From contig JAKCOZ010000018.1 of NCBI GenBank assembly GCA_022605955.1, positions 3,728,001 to 3,792,000 of the forward strand: a stretch of 64,000 nt of DNA, in the 5' to 3' direction. Shown here one piece after another: positions 48,825 to 64,000 of the stretch (within the stretch, counting starts at the first letter, position 1; every line of letters starts with the position of its first letter). The position numbers and the translations under genes are program-made. The notes below the pieces were generated by a model. The model was not told where the DNA came from. It searched no databases and was given only the letters and a program-made list of their open reading frames with translations. Origin of the DNA: Rallus limicola (lineage: Eukaryota; Chordata; Aves; Gruiformes; Rallidae).

Positions 48825-50006
48825 AATCACAGAATCACAGAATCTTAGGGGTTGGAAGGGACCTCAAGAGATCATCGGGTCCAACCCCCCTGCCAAAGCA
48901 GGCTCCCTATCTCATACTACATAGATAGGCGTCCAGACGAGACTTGAATATCTCCAGAGAAGGAGACTCCACCACCTCCCTGGGCAGCCTATTCCACTGC
49001 TCCGTCACCCTCACTGTGAAAAAGTTCTTCCGCATGTTGGTGCGGAACTTCCTATGCTCTAGCTTAAAGCCATTGCCCCTAGTCCTGTCCCCACAGACCA
49101 CTGAAAAGGGGCTGTCCAATTCCCCCTGCAACCCATGTCTAAGATATTTATAGACATTAATTAGGTCCCCCCTAAGTCTTCTTTTTTCCAGGCTGAACAG
49201 CCCCAGCTCACTCAGCCTTTCCTCGTAGGGTAGATGTTCCAGGCCCCTAATCAACTTTGTCGCCCTTCTCTGGACTCTCTCCAGAAGGTCCCTGTCTTTT
49301 TTATACCAGGGGGCCCAGAACTGGACACAGTACTCCAGGTGGGGCCTGACCAACGCAGAGTAGAGGGGGAGGATCACCTCCTTCGACCTGCTGGACACAC
49401 TCTTCCTGATGCACCCCAGGATCCCATTGGCTTTCTTGGCCACCAGGGCACACTGCTTGCTCATAGCCAACCTGTCATCAACCAGGACCCCCAGGTCCTT
49501 CTCCTCAGAGCTCTTTTCCAACAGGTCATCCCCCAGCCTGTACTGATACAGTCGGTTGTTCCTCCCCAGGTGCAAGACTTTACACTTGCTTTTGTTGAAT
49601 TTCATTTGGTTTCTCCCAGCCCAGCTCTCCAGCCTGTCCAGGTCTCGCTGAATGGCAGCGCAGTGTTCCTGCGTGTCAGCCACACCTCCCAGCTTTGTGT
49701 CATCAGCATACTTGCTGAGGGTGGATGTTATTCCCTCATCAAGGTCGTTGATGAAGATATTAAACAGGACTGGACCCAACACCGAGCCCTGGGGAACACC
49801 ACTAGTCACAGGCCTCCATTCAGATTCTACTCCACTGATCACGACCCTCTGAGCCCGGTCCGACAGCCAGTTCTCAACCCACCTCACTGTCCACTCATCT
49901 ATCCCTTGTTTTCTCAGCTTCTCTATCAGGATGTTATGGGAGACAGTATCGAAAGCTTTGCTAAAGTCGAGGTAGATGACATCCACTGCTCTCCCTCCAT
50001 CCACCC
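48825..50006 (-). mobile_element. CR1 non-LTR retrotransposon, 5'-truncated, with open RT reading frame
   Basis: A minus-strand element of 1,182 bp between perfect 14-bp direct repeats. Its reading frame stays open from the 5' break to TAG at 48,909-48,907, about 366 codons. It encodes reverse-transcriptase blocks in order: [34 protein letters not shown] and [10 protein letters not shown] (catalytic Asp pair in YADD), then the thumb and C-terminal part. The AP endonuclease, ORF1 and 5' end are missing, so it cannot move by itself. The 3' end has the CR1 tail with GGTTGGACCCGATGATC and terminal ATTCTGTG octamers. The lack of stops suggests a fairly recent insertion. It has the same orientation as TENM1. 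The open frame continues upstream into flanking intron to 50,295, but that part is chance. Confidence 0.95.
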
Positions 50007-50020
50007 AGGGAATCTGCCAG
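50007..50020. repeat. Target-site duplication, 5' side of CR1
   Basis: Second copy of AGGGAATCTGCCAG, directly next to the truncated 5' end of the CR1 element. With the copy at 48,811 it fixes both insertion borders. Confidence 0.9.
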
Positions 50021-50395
50021 GGGGATTGTATGGGAGCAGAATGTAACTGCTCAAGCTGGAATTGGTTTGGCTCCCCAGGACTAACTGTGCACAGCATTTT
50101 TACCAGTGGTGAGTGGTCGGTTTTCAGAAGTGGGGTGACTTGCAGTGATGTTCTGGGTATTTTAACCAACCTCTTTAGGACTACTTTAGTAACGACACTT
50201 CTATGGCTGATTGCAGCAGACAATCCCACGCACTTAACTGACCTCTCACATAAAGAAAAGGTTGTCATGCCAAAGGCAGTCCCAGAGTCGAACATTTAAC
50301 ACATAAAAATAGGAAAGACACATCCTTCAAACTGGAAGGTTAATTTGCTGCCCCCAGAAGAAAAGATCATTATCGTAACGACAGATGCTACTCAC

Positions 50396-50631
50396 CCTGA
50401 GCTTTCTTCCAAACACAGTCACTTTGCCTTTAATCTGTTCCTTCCTCAGCCGCCATTCAATTGAGTTTAAACCATTTTCCATTGGTAGAGAAATATTACA
50501 TCGTCCTATGGTGGGAGTCACAGTCCCAGCCAGGACATGAGGTTCGCTGTGAAAGCTAATGCTCATGCCATTGGCATACATCACTCTCAAAGTACCATTA
50601 TTACAGAGCTGGTAGCTGTTCCTCACTTGAT
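50396..50631 (-). CDS. TENM1: TENM1 exon, start of YD barrel
   Basis: A 236-nt exon. Acceptor TTGCTGTAG|ATCAAG (AG at 50,633-50,632); donor AGG|GTGAGT. The first two bases finish an Asp codon and the exon ends in phase 0. It encodes (D)[18 protein letters not shown], then [33 protein letters not shown] and TVFGRKLR. The CNNGT and [11 protein letters not shown] stretches are the TENM1 version; other teneurins differ here. Extracellular barrel repeats with likely N-glycosylation sites (NGT, NIS). Estimated residues 1,713-1,791. Confidence 0.96.
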
Positions 50632-52416
<1,785 letters not shown>

Positions 52417-53049
52417 TCAATACCCAAAGTATTAATAATGCACCACATTTGTGCAAAAAGCCCAGAACGAAACAGATTTTCAAGAACATCCTGGCCATAC
52501 CTATTTCTCTGTTCTTGAAAGAGTCTATAATGATGAAATCATAATTTTTAGACATACATATCTCAACTATATGAGTGTAAAGCCAGGCTAGAATATTTTT
52601 AATTATTCAATTAATTAATTAAATTACTACAGATATACAGATTGATATTTGGCTTAAAAATTAGAATTAGTAAATTCATAATCAGTTTTAATAGTTGCAT
52701 TTCACTCTAAGGAAGCGCACTTGCAATGAATACTACAATATACAATGGTATACACTGCATATTTGCAATTGAATACTTAGTGGTAGCTACTAAGTATGGC
52801 CTTAAGTGACATATTGAAGAATAAACTTGCCATAGAGATTAAAAAAGACATCAGCTTGAGAACATAATAATTTCATTTAGATCTTATCTGTGGTATTGAA
52901 CTGCATTTTTGGGTCAGTATTTTGGCTTATAGAGTTGAGTGATGAAAAGTTAAAGCACAGGATAGGTTGGAGTTGCACAAAGGGCAGCAGTCAGCACTCA
53001 GAATATACCTTAGAAAATGAATTAAGTGCTCCAGAGGCATAAAGATATT

Positions 53050-53091
53050 AAAAAAGAAAAAAAAAAGAAAAAAAAGAAAAAAAAAAGAAAA
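53050..53091. repeat. A-rich tract with G every 9-10 bases
   Basis: Runs of 6-9 A interrupted by single G at 53,056, 53,066, 53,075 and 53,085, giving an (A8-9G)n pattern. Simple repeat. Confidence 0.9.
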
Positions 53092-55581
53092 AAGGGCTCT
53101 CCATGAGTTCATAGTGTTAAATTTATTTAGAGATATAAAGCCTGAGGAGGGGGGAAAGAAGGAATGCTGCCTGAAATCAAATAATCCTGTTTCTCCCTTT
53201 CCATTCGTATGCCCTATTTGTGTGCATACGTATGCCAAAGAAGCAATCCCTTGGGTCTCAAGGGCAAGAAATGGGACCTGAAACAAAATCAGTATTCCGG
53301 TCTGACACACTGCTTGCTGCAGTTCTCTACTTGTGCAAGAGTCTCTCACCCAGCCGCTACCAAAGCGCTCATACTTCTAAACAGCAGAAAGGCAAGAAAA
53401 AATGTCCTGTGTAGATAAAGGGAAAAGTTTAGGTAGAGATTGAAACCAACTGGTCATCCTTCGAATGCAGAAATCCAGGGAGCGGGAAGCCTGGAAGAGA
53501 ACTGGTAAATCCATTGCACTGCCTGAGAGTAACAGAAGAGAAGAGGAGCACATTTAGTATCATGGAGCTAGCAGAGTTCTTTGTACGTCTGTTGTTAGCT
53601 GTAAAGATGAAAAAGAATCAGTGCTTTCAACAGGACTTTTTACAGTTAGATCATTCAAAGTAGGCCACCTGAACTGTACAGCACATCTCCAAAATTAACA
53701 CACACATTGGCTCCTCAGGCAATAGAACTACAGCTTTTAAATCCATTGCAAATGGCTGCACCCATTCAATGAGTATTGGAGAGGGAGGGGAAAAAATATT
53801 CACCTGTGGATCAACAAGCCTTACCAGGACCAATGAAGAATTATGCAAAGAAGTAAATCAATAAAACAAACCATCATGCGACCTAAAAGGGACCAATAAT
53901 AGTGTTCATTTAGGTAGTTCAGGATCAAAGAAAGATTAAGCAGCGTGATTTTTCTTACTGTAAAAGTTACAAGTTTCTACCCATACAGATATGCATATAT
54001 GTATTTTTTACCATATCAACAGGATGCTGTATAAATGATAATACATTGGGGTGGATCTATGAAAGGGGCTTAGTTAAGTCTATATAAAGGTCTTCACCCA
54101 AAAATTATTGAAAAGTGCTGGTGTAGTATAGATGAGGGAAGAACTTGACCCAGTCAACTACCCATCAAGCAAGAAAAAACAGAAAGTGGAAAAAGAGCAG
54201 TTTCAAAAATCTAAGGGTATGTTTAGCAATGAGCAGAGTGATGAAGAGAAGACACAGGTGTCAAATATTACAGAAGAGACACTGTTATATAGGACAAACT
54301 AGAAAAGTCTATGAGAGGCCTCAGACGATGCAAAGCTTGGTGAAAAATGGCTGGTGAAACTCCCCATCAGCAAATATATTTTAGGCAATGCAAATGAGAC
54401 ATTAATTTAAACTCGTCACTCACATTGCTGGGGCTTTAATTAACCTAGGGAAAATTCCTGGGGATTGCTGTGGGCTACTCACTGAAAAATCTCTGTTCCA
54501 AGTGCAAGGGCAGTCTCAAAAGTACATGTGGACGAGACTGTACAGGACCAAAACAGAGAGATGAAAATAGGTCTCTAAGTCAGTGGTTTGCCCCCTGCGA
54601 TGGGGTGCGTTTCCCTGTGCTGGTCACACCATCCGAAAGCAGCAATAGCAGGGATTAAAAGGATTTATAAGCAAGTGATGGACACGCTTAAAATGAGACA
54701 TACAAAAATACTCTCTATGAAGATCTACAGACTGCCTAGTTTATAGGCCAGACATATAAAAAATTCACTACTTAAATGACATAAACACACTGCAATACCA
54801 ATGCATTATGATGGAATTTATATTGTATCCAGCGCATCAATAAAAGCTTATTTAAAAAAAAACCCACAACTTTTAAGGTAAAAAAAATTGAAATTAATAA
54901 ACCAGAAACCTTTTGTTTAGTACATAATTTAGAAGTGACTTCTTATTGAGGGTTTTTTTTTTTAAATTTATGTATTATGTGAGAGCTTAGTAGAATAGAG
55001 CCCCCAGAGATTTATCTGAATAGCAAAAATAAAGCTATAGCGGAATTAAATGGTTATAAACCTTTCTTCTTCACGGCATGAACCCAGGTCTAAGGAAGTG
55101 AAAAAGAAAAATTTGTAATGAAAAATTTACTAATTGCCCTGGGACCTCGTGATATGTTGCGGATGCTTCTGAAGAAAACACCAAAGTCTATGACACAGCA
55201 TCAGGCTAGATGAATCAGCTCAGAGAAGCCAATCCTTCATCTTCAAATGAGGTGGAGTCTGGATACTGTATTTCTGCAGCTTTTCTTACTGGCTTCAGTT
55301 TGAGCAAGGTTTCATCCCAAGCTTTTCTACTAATAAAATTATAAGGGGAGAGATCCTTTCTGAATCCCAGTATCTCCCTGTGCTCACTGCTAACTCACTA
55401 GCATATAGCTAATTGCGACCAAGTCTGTCTGGGCAGGCAGAGGTGTCCCAGGACGGCTCTGGGTAACACTAGCCACAGCCACATCAGGCAGACACAGAAG
55501 CTGTTGGCTGGTTCTGCCAGTAGCCCGGAGATGGTGTCTGACAACCCAGCAGCTCTGAAGCACCCACAGGCAGCACACACT

Positions 55582-55616
55582 AACCATAGCTACAGCTCAA
55601 CCATAGGCTACAGCTC
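55582..55616. repeat. 17/18-bp tandem duplication, two copies
   Basis: AACCATAGCTACAGCTC is followed directly by AACCATAGGCTACAGCTC; the copies differ by one inserted G. Confidence 0.85.
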
Positions 55617-57137
55617 ACCCATCAGATACAGCCAGGCACTAGCTTGTCACCTTCCCAGATGACTACACGCACCTGACCTGGGCATCCCTTTGGCAGGCTT
55701 GTGATGATGCACTATGGGCCATTCTCCCACGTCCAATTTGTGGCATCTCTACAGTTTTTATTGCTAGCTTTCTGGTCTTGGAGGTTTGAAACGCGTGCTG
55801 TTTGACAGCTTGTAGGTGGGAGTAGCTAAGGCAGGGCCACATATACTGCTGCAGAGAGGAGTAACAGCAGCTTTTGACTTAACGTAGAGCAGGGCAAAGT
55901 GCAGATCCACATACATTTACATATATCCCTATTTTCTCCCCCTTATCTAAACCAAGCTGATTCAAGAAGAAAACGGCAGCATTCTCCTAGGATGCTGCCA
56001 AGACCAAATGGAATACCACTGAGGACTGCTTCAAAGATCTGTGCTTCATGCCCAAAACCAAGCTTAAATTACCCCATGTGAGCCTGCTGATAGCTGCTGT
56101 ATTATTTAAAAGCCTTGCCTGTTGCTGCTGCAAACAGACTGCGTGCATATACACACAGGGGTTTCTGTTCACATATAGAGACATGTAACTTCTTGAAACA
56201 TCTCTGTGAATGGCATCTTATAGGTTTTTTTCTAACCCAGATAAAAGTCACCCTGTGGAGTTTGTTTTGCACACGCACTATAAATTATATGCATTTTTAA
56301 TGTTAAAAAAATGTCTACACTGTTTTCTTATCAATAGGCTCTATGCTCATGACGACTTATGTACAAATCTGGGAGAAAGTAAGCTAGTTCTGCTGCCTCA
56401 TCAAAGTTACTAATCATCTAAGACAGTACCTCAGGCTGTATTATTTATACTTAAATATAGTGCTTAACTTCCACTGACCTGATGCAAGCATTACACATCT
56501 TTTCCTATTTAGTTTTTAGTCAGGTGAACATGTCAGCACTATACAGCACTGTATACACAGTAAATTGTACTTTTGGATCAAGGCATCAAAGCTCCTTCCT
56601 TCTTTATTTACTTAGAAATCATAGTGCAGTTTTTCTAAGAAATCATGTTAGCTTGGTAGTTCATGTGACTCTCAGCCACTGGTCACATCAAGTTTGCAAC
56701 TCCTAACTTTCTCATGACCTTTCTCAATGTCTCATTGATTTTCACGTGAAGTTTTAAATCACTTTGCTACAGAATTTTCGACAATTAATTAATGATGTTT
56801 TGAGAAATGACTAGTTTATATGACTTCTGGTTTGAATCTCAAGCTAGCTATCATGGAAAAAAACAGCAAAAAAGCTCCAAATTTATTTAGAAGGATGCCC
56901 ACATCTCATCAGCAATGCCGTGAGATTTTATTGCTGTCTAGCACAGTGAGATTTTCCTTCATTGTGTGTTCGGCAGGCAATACCTTCGTGCATTCCGAGA
57001 ACGACATCATTTCTCTAAGTAACGTGTGGTAAAGGGCTACTACTTGCAAAATACTGAGAAAATACCTCCGCATCTCTACCCACAGGCTGGATGAAAAAAT
57101 CACAGCGGTTCAATTTCCAGGGCCACACCGAAGGGGA

Positions 57138-57151
57138 CCACGAGAGGGCAC
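57138..57151 (+). promoter_or_regulatory. CTCF-like motif in a CpG-rich intronic patch
   Basis: CCACGAGAGGGCAC matches the CTCF core CCASYAGRGGGCRS at 13 of 14 positions. It sits in a ~120-bp patch (57,107-57,230) with about 11 CpG, standing out in otherwise AT-rich, CpG-poor intron. That local CpG retention suggests an unmethylated or selected element. Binding is not shown by sequence alone. Confidence 0.5.
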
Positions 57152-58273
57152 TGCTTTCCTGTACACGGAACCGAACACCCAGTCGGCGAAATGCGGGTGC
57201 GCAGGGCGGGCGTAAACGTCTTTGGAGCAGGTTCTTTTTATTTCTGCATTACTTACGTCTTCTCTAAACAGAGAGTAAGGGGTGGCCGAGATAAATGCGT
57301 TAATAAACTAAAATAGGTGTCCATCTTTGCTAGCCTGTAACCTTAAAAATAAGCCTGCAATTTAAAATTAAATATAAAGCCTTTTTCATGCCATCTACCC
57401 TCTAATTTGAGAAACTATTTAGTAATTCTTAATTAACTATCTCAGACAACATATATGGCATCAAACTTGTCACACTTAAAAGTTACATATATTGTTTAGC
57501 TTCTACTTTAAAATTCCTTTGACCAATAAATGGCAGTAAGACTGCTAAGAATAGAATACCTATTAATAAAAATCTGACTAGTTTTTCTAGATTTTTAATA
57601 TACTTTTGAGCTTCATCTCTGATGAATTTCATTTAAAGAGGAAGTTCTGTCTTTTTAATCTATATGCTCATGAACACCGTCGTGCTTCTGGGTTATCTGC
57701 AAATTATGGAAGTTACTCCAGGGGTCTGACAGATAGCTGGGGATCTAATTTCCTCACTTGTCTCAAGAACGAACAATCAGTGAAGTTAATCAACATTTTA
57801 TCAACCATGGGTAATATATGACTCTGAACAGAAAGATATGTAATTTGAGATCCAAAAGAAACTGCAGAATTAGGGTTCCTAGAGAGAGGTGGCTCAGCAG
57901 GAGCCTTGGCTCACCAGGGCTGGTGTGGATGTGAGTTACCTGCAGCCTGGCTGATGGCCAGGGGCAGAGGCACAATGCGGGACATCAAACAGGGGTTCTG
58001 AACGTGGTGCAGAGCCAGCCCTTGGTGCTGGAGGGGCCAGCTGCCTCCCCAGCCTCACACTGCTGTGGTGCAGCACCCACCCAAAGGGCATGGCAAAATG
58101 GATGAAACCAAGAAGCCACTTAACCATTTCCAGTATCACACTAGGCTGAGATGCAACGGCCTTATTTGGCACCCGTGCAAGGCCTACAACCAAGGTCAGC
58201 AGGATCAGGTTAGGACCTACTCACTACCGTTTGAAAAATAAATGTACGCTTAATATATCCAAAAACATTCTTA

Positions 58274-61546
<3,273 letters not shown>

Positions 61547-62312
61547 TTAGAGAAAAAGAAAGCATAAAACAAACAGCTGAGCAGTCTCAAAACTTCACAG
61601 GCTTTCAGAGCTTAGATACTCATCGGGCACAGAGAGATCTGGAAAGAAAGTCTGACACCTTCATACAGTGGAGGGGTTGGAAGGACTGCCATCTGAGGAC
61701 CTAACGCGATTAGGCCTGGTCAGCGTTTCAGAGGGATTGTCATTTTAAATCTCATTCATCCCGCGACACCGAACCTTGTGCAGCAGAGCCCAATAAACCA
61801 ATGCTGCACAGCAGACTTTCCTCTTGATCTCTTTAGCCCTTTAGATCTGCTTAGGTCAATTCTCTTTGGCTTATCTCTACCTGTTGCCACCCCCCTCCCC
61901 ACCACCTTGTTTAACCTCCCTCAGAAGCATAAGTCACAGGAGCGAGATCAAAGAATGAGCTTCTGAGTTACTTACATTATGCCAAAAGATTTCTGAGGTC
62001 TTGTATAAATAGGAGGCAGAGGCATAACAAATTTATTCCTAAAGCAAATTTGTTCTCACTCATTCTTATCAAGCACCTCATTTATGGCAGATGAAGTTGG
62101 TTATACAACTAAAACCAGAGACCCCAAGTGTCTGACTTTAACTCCAAACCTTCTGTTATTGAAACAGTGGTCCTCAGTTTGCGATTAGGACAGATACTGA
62201 TATGGAAAGCTACTTTTCTTCTGAAATACATGGTTTTTGACAGCTTGTCACATTTTAGAACTACTTTAGCAAATCATCTGCAAATTGAGAAATGTCAATC
62301 TCCATGAGATAG

Positions 62313-62357
62313 ATATATATATATATATATACACACACATACACATTCACACACACA
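62313..62357. repeat. (AT)n(AC)n microsatellite
   Basis: About nine AT units run into AC units with a few interruptions. It is probably polymorphic in length. Confidence 0.92.
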
Positions 62358-62545
62358 GAGCTGCAGCGCAGAAATATTTTCAAAATCTTGCCTGGCTAGT
62401 TTAACTCATGTGAGTTGGATTTTAAGCATGATGTGAATTTTCCAGCCTTTGGAGCCTATGGGTGAGTGTAAATAAGGTCAATGGTGGTTTCAAAGCATAG
62501 AAGACAAATGAAGACAGGATGAAAAAAAAAAACTAAAACCAATGA

Positions 62546-62625
62546 GGGTTACTTACCAGTAACCAGATATTTGCCTCCACATATCCACACTCCTAGTTTC
62601 ATGTGGCAAAAGTGCCCATCTCCAA
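62546..62625. repeat. Possible ancient MITE-like repeat remnant
   Basis: GGTTACTTACCAGTAACC at 62,547-62,564 is an 18-bp interrupted palindrome (GGTTAC...GTAACC), followed by ATCCACACTCCTAG and CATGTGGC. From memory this resembles a repeat abundant in crocodilian and turtle genomes that begins GGGTTACTTACCTGTAAC and continues with a 'tatccac' segment. I cannot name the family with certainty. The minus strand also reads as a strong but isolated splice-donor-like CTG|GTAAGT. Confidence 0.35.
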
Positions 62626-62995
62626 GAGTGAGGATACACAGAGATTCATTACCATGGACATAAGCCATTTCTCAGGCAGACTTGCTGAATCTACAGTAAA
62701 GCCGCTTTCCGCAGATGGATTACCAGCAGCACAAACACAACTGCGTTCACGTCGTCATGACCAGATTTGGAGGAATGAGGAGGCCCAAAAATATCACTTT
62801 CTACAGTTATCCTCCTCTATGCCAGTCTTCAACGTGTCATAGTTTTAGGTCAATAACAGTTTGTTCTAAAACAAAGTAGGAAGGAGACTGATTTGATCAA
62901 AATTTAGTAGGCAGAGGTAATACCATCTGCTGAAGTCTAGGAGTGTAGAAATTAGAGATGATAGAATACAGTAAAAAAAAATACTTGGTGGGTTT

Positions 62996-63120
62996 ATTTC
63001 ATGCATGGATCCCAAAGTACTTTAAAAAGATGGGTATTGTACCCATTTTACAGAGGAGGAAACTGAGGCACAGAGAGGTTAAGTGGTATAGACAAAGTTA
63101 TGCAGGGAGACTAGTGACAT
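62996..63120 (-). mobile_element. MIR-type (CORE) SINE remnant
   Basis: On the minus strand the segment 63,040-63,085 reads CTTAACCTCTCTGTGCCTCA then GTTTCCTCCTCTGTAAAATG, the hallmark central block of MIR. It is followed by GGTACAATACC and a tail with AAAGTACTTTGGGATCCATG. Upstream head sequence (CACTAGTCTCCCTGCATAAC) is diverged. MIR-like SINEs are old in amniotes and scarce in birds, so this is a degraded copy with an unusually intact core. The outer borders are approximate. Confidence 0.65.
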
Positions 63121-64000
63121 GCTTGAGATAAGAGCACGATCTCTTTATTCTCCAAGTTCCTCTCCTTATCTCCGGCAGCAGACTGCACCTCTTCACTAGA
63201 CCCTCAGCACTCCCCTTCTCATCCCTCCAAAACAAAGCTCCATCTTCTTTGCCACATATAAAATTATTTCCTTCCATTTACCAGATTTCTCCAGTCTCTT
63301 GACTATCTGAGCTATACAAACACCTGCACATTAGTCAGTGTTTTGAAAGCCTGCTCTCTTCCTCCACTGTGCTCAGCCCTTAGCACTGAGGAACAAACTT
63401 CCCTGTGGCACGAGTGTTGTGCCATACTTCACAAACACACCCAAACTTAGCTCAAGGCTTTGCAACAGCAGCAAAGGAGCCACCAAAGGAGCACTGTTGC
63501 TGCCGGCTGGCTGCTGCTCCCTTCTGGCTGGGCTCTGTCCCAGAGTGCCCTTTGCCTGCCCCTTCTAAAGCCAGTATCCCCCCCCCTCATTGGCCCAATG
63601 GGGAGACCTGGGGCAGCTGGGCACAGACATAGCTGCTTGCTGTTGGAGCCAGGGGCCGTGCTCGGTGCCAGTGATGGGAGCTGCTCACAGCAGTGCCTGG
63701 GGGAGCTGCTTTGCTGCTTGATGGGAAGCAGTGTCCGCTCAGTGAGACTGAAGGTTCTCTCTCTTCTTTCTGTACATGATTTTGCCAGCCTCTGCCTGCC
63801 TTCCTGAGTGAGCATGCCCCAGCTTGCCTTCAGTCTACAGCTAGCTTTGGGTATGCCCTACTGTTACCATCCTGCAATAAGGTCTGAGTCAAGATGAAGA
63901 GCAATGGCAGAACATGGGCTTCTTTCCTTCTCCTCGCCTGTGGCCATCGTGTGCCCATGAAGCTCACCCTGCATTTCTCCTCTGCAATCTCCTTTGGAGC

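Larger units (their letters stand above)
45355..50395 (-). other. TENM1: TENM1 intron with CR1 insertion
   Basis: Donor CTCAGG|GTGAGT at 50,395-50,394; acceptor AG at 45,356-45,355; phase 0. The intron is mainly AT-rich and carries the 1.18-kb CR1 element at 48,825-50,006 in the same orientation as the gene. No exon was found in the remaining ~3.8 kb. Confidence 0.9.

Noticed and set aside
49234..50046. 270-codon plus-strand open frame
   Set aside because: It is the antisense shadow of the CR1 reverse-transcriptase frame.
50021..50295. Upstream part of the open frame that contains the CR1 RT
   Set aside because: It lies outside the target-site duplication, so it is host intron sequence that happens to stay open in frame with the element.
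61671..61700. GGGGTTGGAAGGACTGCCATC resembling a CR1 tail
   Set aside because: Similarity covers only the first dozen bases; the rest of the CR1 3' pattern and octamers are missing.
61975..61991. Possible 17-nt microexon between CTCAG and GTAAGT on the minus strand
   Set aside because: The length breaks the frame if skipped and the encoded residues do not resemble the teneurin splice insert.

Overview
The window is vertebrate nuclear DNA, most likely from a bird. Coding sequence is split into short GT-AG exons, introns are compact, a GC-rich CpG island marks one promoter, and the recognisable transposons are CR1 LINEs, the dominant retrotransposon of bird genomes. Everything genic that I can support lies on the minus strand, so the genes read from right to left.

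Right part (36,515-64,000): the 3' portion of a teneurin gene, identified as TENM1. Nine consecutive coding exons (61,312-61,544; 59,644-59,798; 58,275-59,149; 52,191-52,366; 50,396-50,631; 45,058-45,354; 42,567-44,181; 39,590-39,720; 37,650-38,411) join with matching phases. They encode about the last 1,492 residues: part of the NHL beta-propeller, the tyrosine-aspartate (YD/RHS) barrel, and the C-terminal toxin-related region ending in the TCAP peptide. A 3' UTR of about 1.1 kb follows, with an AATAAA signal at 36,532-36,537. One intron carries a 5'-truncated CR1 LINE (48,825-50,006) with an open reverse-transcriptase reading frame and a perfect 14-bp target-site duplication.

Middle (23,300-36,514): about 13 kb of intergenic DNA with no supportable gene, an old CR1 3' fragment and simple repeats.

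Left part (1-23,292): a CpG island (about 22,300-24,000) containing the first coding exon (23,174-23,292) of a WWC/KIBRA-family gene, a WW-domain scaffold of the Hippo pathway. The rest, to position 1, appears to be its first intron. It contains a pair of 79-bp inverted repeats 1.6 kb apart.

The most notable point is the gene order. TENM1 is followed in tandem, on the same strand, by a WWC-family gene. In human, TENM2-WWC1 and TENM3-(DCTD)-WWC2 have this order, but TENM1 has no WWC neighbour. The window may therefore preserve the third copy of an ancestral TENM-WWC pair, possibly a WWC gene that mammals lost or moved. Paralogue names rest on remembered family sequences, not on an alignment run here. 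I see no prokaryotic system, CRISPR array or viral gene.
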